Below are positions 1 through 10,437 of a stretch of DNA of 11,298 nucleotides, in pieces. The DNA is from Anaeromyces robustus (Eukaryota; Neocallimastigomycota; Neocallimastigomycetes; Neocallimastigales; Neocallimastigaceae), in assembly GCA_002104895.1 (NCBI GenBank), contig MCFG01000115.1, positions 153,501 through 164,798 on the forward strand. The letters run 5' to 3'. The translations under genes and the position numbers were made by a program. The first letter of the stretch is position 1; each line of letters opens with the position of its first letter. The notes under the pieces are model-generated. The model saw nothing but the letters and a program-made list of their open reading frames with translations, was not told the DNA's origin and did not search any database.

Positions 1-53
1 TCCAACTTATACATATTATTAGAAAAAAGAACAATTATTGAGGAGACTTCATA

Positions 54-141
54 AAATGCCCTTAACGTCGCCATGTATCGACAGGCATTTACCCTCTTCT
101 GAGCATTCCAAATGAATGGAAGTACAGGTCCTCAGAAGAGG
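54..141. other. Structured non-coding segment with two stem-loops, identity unknown
   Basis: This stretch is much richer in G and C than the surrounding DNA and folds on paper into two adjacent hairpins. Hairpin 1 pairs AAATGCC (54-60) with GGCATTT (84-90), with an inner stem GTCG (67-70) with CGAC (79-82). Hairpin 2 pairs CCTCTTCTGAG (93-103) with CTCAGAAGAGG (131-141), with an inner stem TTCCA (106-110) with TGGAA (117-121). The pairing is seen directly; a functional RNA is inference. It matches no tRNA, snRNA or ribozyme core I can recognise on either strand. It could be a structured RNA, a small non-autonomous transposon, or the untranslated end of a gene outside the window. Confidence 0.4.
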
Positions 142-601
142 TATAAAAATATGTAAAAAAAGAAAAATTATATATATGTTGAATTATAATATATATTTTC
201 ATTTATTAACAACTATATATGATTATTATATTATTAACTGGTAACAATTAAAATAAAAAAAAAATGTTTAATTATCATCTTTTTTTTTTTTTTTTACAAC
301 TATATTTATTTATTAGTAAACTATATATAATAAATAAATAAATATATAAATAAATATATAATTACTTCTCATTTTAAACATCAATAAAAAAGTATTTTCA
401 ATAATCATGTTAAAAATTATCTTATTTTAAACATACAAGCATAAAAAAAATAATTATTAATGCTAATATTTAAAACAAATCAAAACAAATATTAAACTTT
501 TTAAACAATAAAAAAATTAATAAAAAAAAAACACATTTATACTTTTATTTTTTACTTCTTTATATTTTTCTTTATTTTTAATTTTTTAATATATATATTT
601 A

Positions 602-633
<32 letters not shown>

Positions 634-842
634 TTTAATTTCTCTTATTTAATTTGTTTTTGTTTTTATTTTTGTTTTTATTTTCTTTTTTATTTTTTTA
701 ATTAACTTTCATTTTTTATTTAATATTTTATGATTATTTTTATTTTACACCTTTTTTTAATTTTTTATTATTTTTATATTTATTTTATATATAAAACTTA
801 TTAAAAATATAATTCTATTACGTAAAAACAAGAAAAAATTAT
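142..842. other. AT-rich intergenic region downstream of the cellulase gene
   Basis: This interval is almost entirely A and T, with long homopolymer runs and no open frame worth reporting. Apart from the TA dinucleotide run listed separately I see no RNA gene, repeat family or coding remnant in it. It separates the structured segment at the window start from the 3' end of the cellulase gene. Confidence 0.6.
605..632. repeat. TA dinucleotide microsatellite
   Basis: A run of alternating T and A of about 28 bases with one interruption near its start, flanked by poly-T tracts. It is typical simple sequence of AT-rich fungal intergenic DNA; no function is suggested. Confidence 0.8.
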
Positions 843-844
843 GA

Positions 845-893
845 TTATTTATTTATTTATTTGTTTGTTTATTTATATTTCATTGGATTGTAA
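845..893 (-). terminator. Candidate polyadenylation region of the GH9 gene
   Basis: Directly after the TAA stop, the minus strand reads through several overlapping AATAAA hexamers, seen on the plus strand as TTTATT around 847-875, formed by an AAAT tetranucleotide repeat. AATAAA-like signals within about 50 nt of the stop suit a short 3' untranslated region. In DNA this AT-rich such hexamers also arise by chance, so the assignment is tentative. Confidence 0.35.
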
Positions 894-894
894 T

Positions 895-3905
<3,011 letters not shown>

Positions 3906-4465
3906 ATAATATTTTATTCTATTATATTATATTTTATTTTAAGTTTTTTTTTTTTTTATGAATTTATTATTATTGCCTTTTTAAAAAAAAATTAATTTTT
4001 TTTTTTTTTTTGTTCTATAATATCAAATTTTGACTTGCAAAAAATGAATTTTTTATTAATAATATTTTCTTTTGTCTAGCAAAAAAAAACTATTATTTTA
4101 TTATTTTTAATTATAAAATTAAAATTTAATATTTAGTTAAAAGAAAAAAGGTAGTTTTTCGTATTTTTATATAAAATTCTAAATATTGCATGACTTTTTC
4201 TTTTTTCTTTTTTAGTTTTTTAAAAAAAGTAAAATATATATGAAAAAAAAAAAAAAAAAAAGAACAAATAAAAATTTTCCCATTTTCTCCAATATATTAA
4301 GTTTCTACTACAGTATATATTATGGCTTTAATAATGATTTATACATTATGTATTTTTATTTTAGTATATTTTTTTAATTACATTTAAAATTTAGTGGCGC
4401 ATATAGTATTATGAAGATATAAAAAAGACTAAAACTAAAAATACTACTGAATACTAATAATTAAG

Positions 4466-4545
4466 ATTCATTTCAAAACATAAATTAAATTAAAATGTGT
4501 TAAATTTTAATTTAAGATATTTTAATTTATGTTTTTGAAACGAAT
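4466..4545. repeat. Imperfect inverted repeat, about 24-bp arms
   Basis: The arm ATTCATTTCAAAACATAAAT and its continuation (4466-4489) pairs with 4521-4545, with one extra T and one G-T type mismatch, around a loop of about 31 nt that is itself partly self-complementary. It could be a small terminal-inverted-repeat element or simply a hairpin in AT-rich DNA. Confidence 0.55.
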
Positions 4546-4825
4546 AATAATGTATTAACTTTATTATTATGTTTTTATATTATTATATTAAATTAATTTT
4601 TTATTGTTTCAAATACTTGGAAAAAGTTTTTAAAAATTTTTTTCTTATTAATTAATCATAATAATTAATAAAAAAAAAAAAGTAACTTCTAATGAGTACA
4701 AAAGAAAAAATTCTATCTTTCAATATAAATAATGTAAAAAAAAATTATCATATTTATTCTTTGTATCTATAGAAAAAAAAGTCACGATTCGATTTTTAAA
4801 AATAAAAAAAAAAAAAAAGAAATTC

Positions 4826-4883
4826 AATTAATAGAACCTCGAAAATATTATATGAAGTAAATGTTTTCGAGGTTTTATTAATT
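4826..4883. repeat. 20-bp inverted repeat hairpin with GC-containing core
   Basis: Arms 4826-4845 and 4864-4883 are complementary over 20 bp with a single mismatch that would be a G-U pair in RNA. The core AACCTCGAAAA with TTTTCGAGGTT is perfect. The loop is 18 nt. The CG-containing core in such AT-rich surroundings argues against chance. It could be a short non-autonomous element or a transcribed hairpin; no gene is next to it. Confidence 0.6.
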
Positions 4884-5624
4884 AAATTTTATAGGAAGTA
4901 CATTTTTTTTTTTTTACATATTCTATTGTGTTGTGTTAAATAATATAAAAATGTTCTTTAAAGTATTATTTTTAAAATTGTTATTCCAAAGCCTATAAAA
5001 AATAATGGAAGATTCTTGGTTTTGTGTAACTCTATTTAAGTGAAACAAAAGTTTTTTTTTTAAAAAAAATTTAAAAAAAAAAGTTCCTAAAAAATTATAA
5101 ATCATAATAAAATTTTTTGTTTGTCTTTTAAAATTTAATAATTAAAACCATTCGGGAAAAAGTATAATAATTATCAGGAGAGAAAATTTAATAATTTAAC
5201 CATTTAAAGTAATACTGTTAGTATTATGTTTTTATTTTTTATCTTTTAAAGTAAATCATATATAATTATATAATATCATAAAATTGTATATAACAGTTAA
5301 AACGATATGTATATAATAAAAAAAATGAATGTATATTAAAACAAATATGACAAAATAAAACTTTTTAATAAAAAAAACATAAGTTATTTCTTCAATAATT
5401 TAATTATACTTTAAATGAAAATCACATGATATTCTATATTTCATTATATTTTTTGTGATGTAACAGTTATAGGATGCATACAAAAACATAATATATATAA
5501 TTAAAAATAATTACATGATAATGTTTCACGATATTATTTCACGATATCATGATAATTATGATAATTAGTATTACCTATAAATATTCATATTTGGTAAATA
5601 AAGCATTAAAAAAAAAAACTGATA

Positions 5625-5626
<2 letters not shown>

Positions 5627-5696
<70 letters not shown>

Positions 5697-5719
5697 TTAT
5701 TCATTATTATTATTATTAT

Positions 5720-5798
<79 letters not shown>

Positions 5799-5820
5799 TT
5801 ATTCATTATTCATTATTTTA
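5627..5820. repeat. ATT/TTA trinucleotide microsatellite, about 195 bp
   Basis: A long run of TTA/ATT units, interrupted by several CATT insertions that create ATTCATT and TTATTCATT variants at both ends and in the middle. It produces a spurious leucine-rich open frame on the plus strand. The regular CATT interruptions suggest stepwise expansion of an older imperfect array. It should be highly length-variable between strains. Confidence 0.95.
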
Positions 5821-6847
5821 TTATTTTATATCACTATATTTTGTATATTTAAATTAACTCTGATAAAAAGATAAAAAAAAAACTGATATACATATCTTGA
5901 AACATTTACAATTTCTTAAACAAGGTTAGATAATATATATTTTATTATTGATATGATATTTCTTTAAATATTTTTTTATTCTTTATAAATTAATATTAAA
6001 TGAAACTTCTTTATAATGTTTATTAATATTTTTACTAAGAATCATTCTTATATTATCAATATTTTTATTAATATATTATAATAAATTTAAATAATACATT
6101 AATAGAATACTTTATTAATTTTCTAAATAAAATTTTATTAATATTTTATAATAAATTTTAATAATAAATATTTTTATATCATTCAGTATATTTTTCTATT
6201 ATATTACAATTAACTTTAAACTATTTTAAGATATATTAATATATTACAATAATTCAATATCTTTATTAATATTTTAAGTAAGATTTATTTCAAATATTAT
6301 TTATTGCATATAAAATTTATTATCAAATATTAATAATATTTTATTAGTATAATAATAAATTCATGTAATATAAAAGGAGGATAATTTTCTTTCTTTTTAA
6401 TTATTTTGTATTTAAAAATAAGAATAATAAATAAAGAAGATTTAAAACGAAAGATTATTTTATTTTTAATAAATATTTATTGAATTCAGTAATAATTATT
6501 TTAATATTAAGTTACAAAGCTTTTTGTTTAAGAAACTGTATCATTATTACTCATGATTTATTATTTATCTATGTTATTATTATATATTTCATAAATACAT
6601 AAATAAATATAATATATATATATATTAAATAAAAAAATTATATTAATAAGATGAGGTATGACACTTTCAAGGTTCAGAAAATTTTTAAATAAGGAAAGAA
6701 TTTTGTTTTAATAAAATTTATTATATTTATTAATTATTTATTATATTTTTGAACTTAATTTTTGTCTACATTTTATATTAGATATTTTTAATTCTTTTTA
6801 TACTTTTAAAATTATAATTATTTAATATTTGTATAATTATTTCTTTA

Positions 6848-6873
6848 CCTTATTTTTAAGGAGAAAAATAAGG
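6848..6873. repeat. Perfect 10-bp hairpin with 6-nt loop
   Basis: CCTTATTTTT (6848-6857) and AAAAATAAGG (6864-6873) are perfectly complementary around AAGGAG. It is a minor structure in noncoding DNA and its function is unknown. Confidence 0.5.
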
Positions 6874-7053
6874 AGTTTATAATTATAACTAATATAAATA
6901 ATTAATCACTATTTTCTATATTTTACCTAATGTTATAAAACTATAATTAATGTAAATAATACATTAATTTATGTATATAATAAAATAATTTTATAGATTT
7001 TATGTTCTTATATTATTAATTAATTTCTTAATAAATTTATGTATTGTAATAAA

Positions 7054-7101
7054 ATTTAATACGTATTAAATTATTATATAATTTACATTATATAATAATT
7101 T
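7054..7101. repeat. Overlapping palindrome and inverted repeat downstream of gypsy pol
   Basis: Positions 7054-7071 are a perfect 18-bp palindrome centred on TACGTA. Overlapping it, AAATTATTATATAA (7068-7081) pairs perfectly with 7088-7101 around TTTACA. It lies about 75 bp past the pol stop codon, where the 3' LTR of the gypsy element would be expected. Such structures may be part of LTR sequence or of another inserted element. Confidence 0.5.
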
Positions 7102-7153
7102 ATTGTGGCGCATTATTTACTAATAATTTTAAATTTATGTTTATTTTACTTCA

Positions 7154-7165
7154 TTTGCCCGTTCC
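7154..7165 (-). other. Candidate polypurine tract of the gypsy element
   Basis: Ten bases after the pol stop the minus strand reads GGAACGGGCAAA and then TG. A purine-rich tract ending directly at TG just past integrase is the usual position of the plus-strand primer and the first bases of the 3' LTR. The matching end of an LTR was not found, so the assignment is tentative. Confidence 0.3.
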
Positions 7166-7175
7166 AAGATATAAC

Positions 7176-9668
7176 TTACTCTGAAGTTGTAGAGATTTTT
7201 ATAACATTCTTTAGGTGGACAGGTCTTTCTAATTCTTCCTCAGAATCGGGGTCCATTAATTTAACCGTATTAAAATTTATTCCAACTACCTTGTAAGGAC
7301 CTGTGAAGTAGGGTTCTAATTTCAGACGTGTAAAATTTCTTACTTTAACTAAATCTCCCTTTTTGATTTGGTTTTGTTTATTATTTTTATATAGTTCATT
7401 CCTTTCTTTTTCCCATCTTTTGGCTTTACTCTTAAGATTATGATAAGCATCTAAAGTCCATTGGTAATGATCGCAAAATTTTTCTAGTAAAATTTCGTCG
7501 GACGATTTGTCATTTTTGTTATTATACGTTTGGGATATTGTGGCTAATTCGAACGGTTGTTGGTCAATACGTCCGTATAATAGCTCAAAACTCGAATATT
7601 TTGTGGCGTTGTTCCTGGATGTTCTTATTGCCCACAAAGCCGATGGCAAAACTAAATCCCAGTCTTGATTCGTTTCTCCTAATAGTCTAATTTCTTTGGA
7701 GATTTCTTTATTTCTATTTTCGGTTAAACCATTGGACTCAGGGTGGTAAGTGGTAGTAAATTTTATGTATACATCATACATATCCAAGAAGATTTTTGTA
7801 AGGTCAGCCACAAATTGAACGCCATTATCCACTGTAATGTATTGAGGCGTGCCATGTCGAGCAAAGATTTTACTTAAAAAGTATATGATGTCTTTGGCAG
7901 TGATAGTGGGTGTAGGTTCAGCTTCAACCCACTTCGTGAAATAGTCAACGGCTACAAGGATGTACCTGTTATTTCTTTCTGTTATTGGTAGGGGTCCGAT
8001 TATATCAAGACCTAAATGGACGAAGGGACCTTCAACTGTTGAAGCAAATCTTTCCGTTGGTTCAGGTAGTCTTTCTGGTCTATTTAATTGACATTTGGTA
8101 CAGCATTTGATTGTTTTCTTGATATCATCCATCATGTTCTTCCAATAAAAATGTCTTCTCAACCGGTAATAGGTCTTCTCAATGCCCTCGTGCCCAATTT
8201 TGTGAGATTCCCATATTAATTTTATCTTCTCTTCTTCATGAGTAACTATTCTTCTTTTAAGGCCATTGTCGAGGAGATATTTCTGGTCGTTGATTTCTAT
8301 AATTCTTTCACTCAAGAATTTCTTCATCAAACTTACCAGTTGTTCTTCTTCATTTTCTTCTTCTTCTTCATTAATATCTTCTACGTTATTCTCTTCTACA
8401 TTAGTTTCTTTTACATTATTTTCAGCTACATTAATTTCATTTACATTATCTTCTACATTTTCTGCTATCAAGGCATTACATAAAGTTTCTTTAGCCACAT
8501 TTTTATCTACGTAATTGTCATTATTTGTTGAGTCTTCTACATTTTTACTTTTAATTCTGGAAAGTGAATCTGCAAGGTGATTCTTCTTTCCCTTTTCATA
8601 GGCCACACGTACACCTAGCATACTTAAATCAATACACCAGCGAGCGTGCCTACCGTTATTGGGTTCTTTATTTCCAAATAATCCGACTAGTGGTTTATGA
8701 TCCGTATAAACCACTGTTTTCTCTTGGTTTCCCTCAATATATGGTTTAAATTGCTTTACACAATAGTGTACAGCTACTCCTTCAAGGTCAGTTATACAGT
8801 ATCTTCTTTCGGCCGCTGAAAGAGTTCTACTCACATAATGAACCGGGTGTTCTTTATTGTCAGCCGGATCAATTTGTAGTAGAACGCCACCTATACCTTC
8901 ACCGGATGCATCAGTACGAATGATGAAGGGTTTGGTAAAATCAGGGAAACGGAGAATTGGTGCATTAATTAAACAACTTTTTAACTGGTCAAAGGCATTT
9001 TGTTGTTCGTCGAACCAATTAAATTTAGCATCTTTCTTTAATAGTTTGTTGAGTGGCGCAGCTAACCGAGAAAATTCTTTAATAAAATTCCTATAGTAAC
9101 CGACAGCGCCAAGGAAGGAACGAAGTTCTGTTTTTGTAGTGGGCCTATCCCAATTATTGATAGCTTCCACTTTCTTTTGAATAGTTGAGAGGCCATTTTT
9201 ACTAATAACATGGCCTAAAATTTGCACTTCATTCATCATAAAGTGACATTTTTCAATATTAATTTTTAAATTAAACTTTCCGAAAATTTTTAAGACCATA
9301 TTGAGATGTTCTAGGTGTTCTTCTTTATTTCTTGAATATACTAAAATGTCATCTAAGAACACAAAAACACAGACTCCAATAAGATCGAATAATATTTTAT
9401 TCATTTCACGTTGAAATGTGGCTGGTGCATTCGTAAGGCCAAAAGGCATGACCTTGTATACGAAATTACCAAATTTCGTTGTGAAACTAGTAAGCTCTAC
9501 ACTATCTTCGTCCATCAAAATTTGATGGTACCCAGAAAACAGGTCTAACGTAGAGAATATAGTGGCGCCATGTAAAGAAGCAAATATTTCATCGATATAA
9601 GGAAGAGAGTAAACATCAGGAATTGTGGCATCATTTAATTTTCGATAGTCGATACATAAACGCCACTT
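7176..9668 (-). CDS. Ty3/gypsy Pol polyprotein, partial (RT, RNase H, integrase)
   Basis: Copies element RNA into DNA and integrates it. The frame is open from the LTR junction (first whole codon AAG at 9668) to TAA at 7178-7176: 830 residues. RT begins at KWRLCIDYRKLN and includes TLDLFSGYHQ, MPFGLTNAPATFQ and the catalytic FLDD (Asp106, Asp107), a variant of YxDD. RNase H shows RTDASGEGIGG (Asp253), Glu296 and YTDHKPL (Asp323). An acidic Asn/Glu/Val-rich linker (about 373-443) follows. Integrase has the HHCC zinc finger (His493, His506, Cys523, Cys526) and DDE residues Asp555, Asp614 and Glu650, the last two separated by 35 residues as expected. The GPY module FTGPYKV lies near 789-795; no chromodomain follows. 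An in-frame TAG lies in the LTR just beyond 9670, so this is a fragment without its own start. Confidence 0.95.
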   Translation of the reverse strand, partial: KWRLCIDYRKLNDATIPDVYSLPYIDEIFASLHGATIFSTLDLFSGYHQILMDEDSVELTSFTTKFGNFVYKVMPFGLTNAPATFQREMNKILFDLIGVCVFVFLDDILVYSRNKEEHLEHLNMVLKIFGKFNLKINIEKCHFMMNEVQILGHVISKNGLSTIQKKVEAINNWDRPTTKTELRSFLGAVGYYRNFIKEFSRLAAPLNKLLKKDAKFNWFDEQQNAFDQLKSCLINAPILRFPDFTKPFIIRTDASGEGIGGVLLQIDPADNKEHPVHYVSRTLSAAERRYCITDLEGVAVHYCVKQFKPYIEGNQEKTVVYTDHKPLVGLFGNKEPNNGRHARWCIDLSMLGVRVAYEKGKKNHLADSLSRIKSKNVEDSTNNDNYVDKNVAKETLCNALIAENVEDNVNEINVAENNVKETNVEENNVEDINEEEEENEEEQLVSLMKKFLSERIIEINDQKYLLDNGLKRRIVTHEEEKIKLIWESHKIGHEGIEKTYYRLRRHFYWKNMMDDIKKTIKCCTKCQLNRPERLPEPTERFASTVEGPFVHLGLDIIGPLPITERNNRYILVAVDYFTKWVEAEPTPTITAKDIIYFLSKIFARHGTPQYITVDNGVQFVADLTKIFLDMYDVYIKFTTTYHPESNGLTENRNKEISKEIRLLGETNQDWDLVLPSALWAIRTSRNNATKYSSFELLYGRIDQQPFELATISQTYNNKNDKSSDEILLEKFCDHYQWTLDAYHNLKSKAKRWEKERNELYKNNKQNQIKKGDLVKVRNFTRLKLEPYFTGPYKVVGINFNTVKLMDPDSEEELERPVHLKNVIKISTTSE

Positions 9669-9828
9669 TCTGTAACAACGCTAACGACTTAGGTTAACAC
9701 AATACTAATTATACTTTTTATGTTATAAGATTAATGAGTTTTAATAACAATTTTATTTATTATTAATATTTATTTTAATCTTAATACTAATTCTAGAGAT
9801 TAATTTTACATGAAATTACAAGAATATA

Positions 9829-9836
9829 TATTTATA
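9829..9836 (-). promoter_or_regulatory. TATA-like box inside the LTR
   Basis: The minus strand reads TATAAATA in the second half of the LTR, about 165 bp before its 3' end, a reasonable place for the promoter driving element RNA from U3 into R. Support is only the motif and the position. Confidence 0.3.
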
Positions 9837-9862
9837 AGTTAGAAATATACATAAACAATACT

Positions 9863-9885
9863 TTATGAGTGAAATTCACTCATAA
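9863..9885. repeat. Perfect 11-bp palindrome in the LTR
   Basis: TTATGAGTGAA and TTCACTCATAA flank a single central A. With so short a spacer this suits a dimeric protein-binding site or cruciform better than an RNA hairpin. Its place beside the TATA-like box makes a regulatory site possible, but that is inference. Confidence 0.6.
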
Positions 9886-9928
9886 CGATTGGTTGATTTC
9901 ATGGTTTGTGAAGAAAAAGAGTGGAAGA

Positions 9929-9977
9929 GTTATGGATCAAAATATAACTAATAAATAGTTATATTTTGATCCATAAC
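9929..9977. repeat. Perfect 21-bp inverted repeat with 7-nt loop in the LTR
   Basis: Arms 9929-9949 and 9957-9977 are perfectly complementary over 21 bp around AATAAAT. It directly abuts the tRNA-like stretch at 9978. Perfect arms imply recent origin or strong constraint. It could be a tiny inverted-repeat insertion, part of a composite with the tRNA-like block, or a hairpin in the element RNA. Confidence 0.85.
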
Positions 9978-10054
9978 TGAGGGTGATACCCGGAGTCGAA
10001 CTCATGACAGGTAGGTCAGAGTCCAACAACCTGACGACTACGTCAGTCGGGGAA
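9978..10054 (-). other. tRNA-like sequence (A-box and B-box) within the LTR
   Basis: On the minus strand this 77-nt block has the spacing of a tRNA gene. A 5-bp stem CTGAC/GTCAG in the D-arm position resembles an A box region; GGTTGTTGGACTCTGACCTA falls in the anticodon-arm position; and GAGTTCGACTCCGGG carries the B-box-like GTTCGACTC. Acceptor and T-stem pairing is poor, so it is unlikely to be a working tRNA. It may be a tRNA-derived (SINE-like) insertion, a tRNA pseudogene, or an internal Pol III-type promoter captured by the LTR. Confidence 0.45.
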
Positions 10055-10110
10055 CCCCCGGTAGGAATAACTCTTTCAATGTATTTAGCTAATAGTAATA
10101 CATTGTTACA

Positions 10111-10121
10111 ATGCCCCCCTT
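10111..10121 (-). other. Polypurine tract of the chromovirus
   Basis: The minus strand reads AAGGGGGGCAT immediately after the TAG stop of the chromodomain frame and immediately before the TG that begins the LTR. This is the expected primer position for plus-strand DNA synthesis in LTR retrotransposons, and its run of six G is exceptional in this AT-rich DNA. Confidence 0.75.
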
Positions 10122-10358
10122 CTAATGTCGGATTCCAGACGACATTGGGTTTGGCTTGTTCGGGAATCTCTTATGAAATTCCTTTAGTAATCTAGGGGCA
10201 TGTATATCTTCAACATTTTCCCATGAACGATCTTCAACAGGATAACCTTTCCAATCGATTAAGTATTGAAGTTTTCCATCAACTATTCTTGAATCTAAGA
10301 TTTTATTAACTTCATATTCTAATTCGTCATTGACTAGGATGTAATGATATGGATCCAT
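10122..10358 (-). CDS. Chromodomain C-terminus of chromovirus integrase, truncated
   Basis: The 78-residue frame encodes a chromodomain: YEVNKILDSRIVDGKLQYLI, then DWKGYPVEDRSWENVEDI and an acidic/aromatic tail with LLKEFHKRFPNKPNP. The aromatic cage positions (Tyr of YEV, Trp of DWKGY, Trp of SWENVE) are present. In Ty3/gypsy chromoviruses this module sits at the integrase C-terminus and steers integration to modified histone H3 chromatin. The stop overlaps the start of the polypurine tract, as in intact elements. Upstream the frame meets a TAA 15 nt before the ATG, and the rest of integrase is absent, so the ATG at 10358 is probably an internal Met rather than a true start. A stand-alone chromodomain protein is the less likely alternative. 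Confidence 0.85.
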   Translation of the reverse strand: MDPYHYILVNDELEYEVNKILDSRIVDGKLQYLIDWKGYPVEDRSWENVEDIHAPRLLKEFHKRFPNKPNPMSSGIRH

Positions 10359-10370
10359 TATGGCTACTAA

Positions 10371-10430
10371 TTAGGCTCAGTTCTACCTGCTTCTATTATT
10401 ATGTTGGTTGTCTCTGGTTCGAACCTTACT
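10371..10430 (+). other. Weak tRNA-like sequence with B-box
   Basis: The plus strand has TTAGGCTCAGTTCTACC, similar to the D-arm/A box of a tRNA, and about 40 nt later TCTGGTTCGAACCTTACTC, containing the perfect B-box core GGTTCGAACC. No good acceptor stem or anticodon arm can be formed. It may be a decayed tRNA or tRNA-derived element, or a chance palindrome. It lies just where the chromovirus fragment breaks off. Confidence 0.25.
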
Positions 10431-10437
10431 CTTTACC

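Larger units (their letters stand above)
3906..7150. other. Long AT-rich intergenic region without a supported gene
   Basis: About 3.2 kb of AT-rich DNA between the cellulase and the retrotransposon. Only short frames occur and none has recognisable protein character. It contains the inverted repeats and microsatellite listed separately, plus degenerate stretches around 5950-6350 in which motifs such as TTATTAATATTTTA recur. The part near 7150 may include a decayed 3' LTR of the gypsy element, but I cannot find both LTR ends. Confidence 0.55.
7151..9670 (-). mobile_element. Ty3/gypsy LTR retrotransposon fragment, cut on its 5' side
   Basis: This is the 3' half of a Ty3/gypsy element on the minus strand: most of pol plus the beginning of the region downstream of it. 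Domain order RT, RNase H, integrase is that of Ty3/gypsy rather than Ty1/copia. Gag, protease and the start of RT are missing because the element ends abruptly at 9670 against the LTR of a second element. The absence of stops or frameshifts in 830 codons suggests insertion was recent. No 5' remainder of this element was found between 10359 and 11298. Confidence 0.9.
9671..10110 (-). repeat. Long terminal repeat (3' LTR) of the chromovirus, 440 bp
   Basis: On the minus strand it starts TGTAACAATG at 10110 and ends CGTTGTTACA at 9671, so the ends are TG...CA with the 8-bp inverted repeat TGTAACAA and TTGTTACA. A purine tract adjoins its 5' end, and its 3' end is followed directly by gypsy RT coding sequence. 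These three independent boundaries agree. Inside are a tRNA-like stretch, two perfect palindromes and a TATA-like box. It is unusually structured for an LTR. Confidence 0.9.
9671..10358 (-). mobile_element. Chromovirus (Ty3/gypsy) remnant: chromodomain end plus 3' LTR
   Basis: On the minus strand the order is chromodomain C-terminus of integrase (10358-10122), purine tract (10121-10111) and a complete 440-bp LTR (10110-9671), the exact 3' end layout of a chromovirus. It abuts the interrupted gypsy pol at 9670, so it was inserted into that gene. Its own gag, protease, RT and most of integrase are missing: recognisable sequence stops at about 10360. The other flank of the insertion is therefore lost and the target duplication cannot be checked here. 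Confidence 0.85.

Noticed and set aside
90-145. Hammerhead ribozyme on the minus strand
   Set aside because: CTGAGGA fits the first core motif, but the required GAAA strand and three-stem junction are absent.
4923-5105. Minus-strand frame of 60 codons
   Set aside because: Rich in Phe, Lys and Asn as expected from AT composition; no motif and no supporting context.
5549-5857. Plus-strand leucine-rich protein of about 100 residues
   Set aside because: It is only the translation of the ATT microsatellite.
8238-9096. Plus-strand frames opposite the gypsy pol gene
   Set aside because: Antisense shadows of the pol frame, partly caused by the acidic repeat linker.
9516-9518. Translation start of pol at 9518
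   Set aside because: The codon there is TTG inside the conserved RT segment FSGYHQILMD; the frame continues upstream to the LTR junction.
9981-10054. Functional tRNA gene
   Set aside because: Acceptor and T-stem pairing fail and the anticodon loop cannot be placed cleanly; only tRNA-like promoter-type elements are supported.
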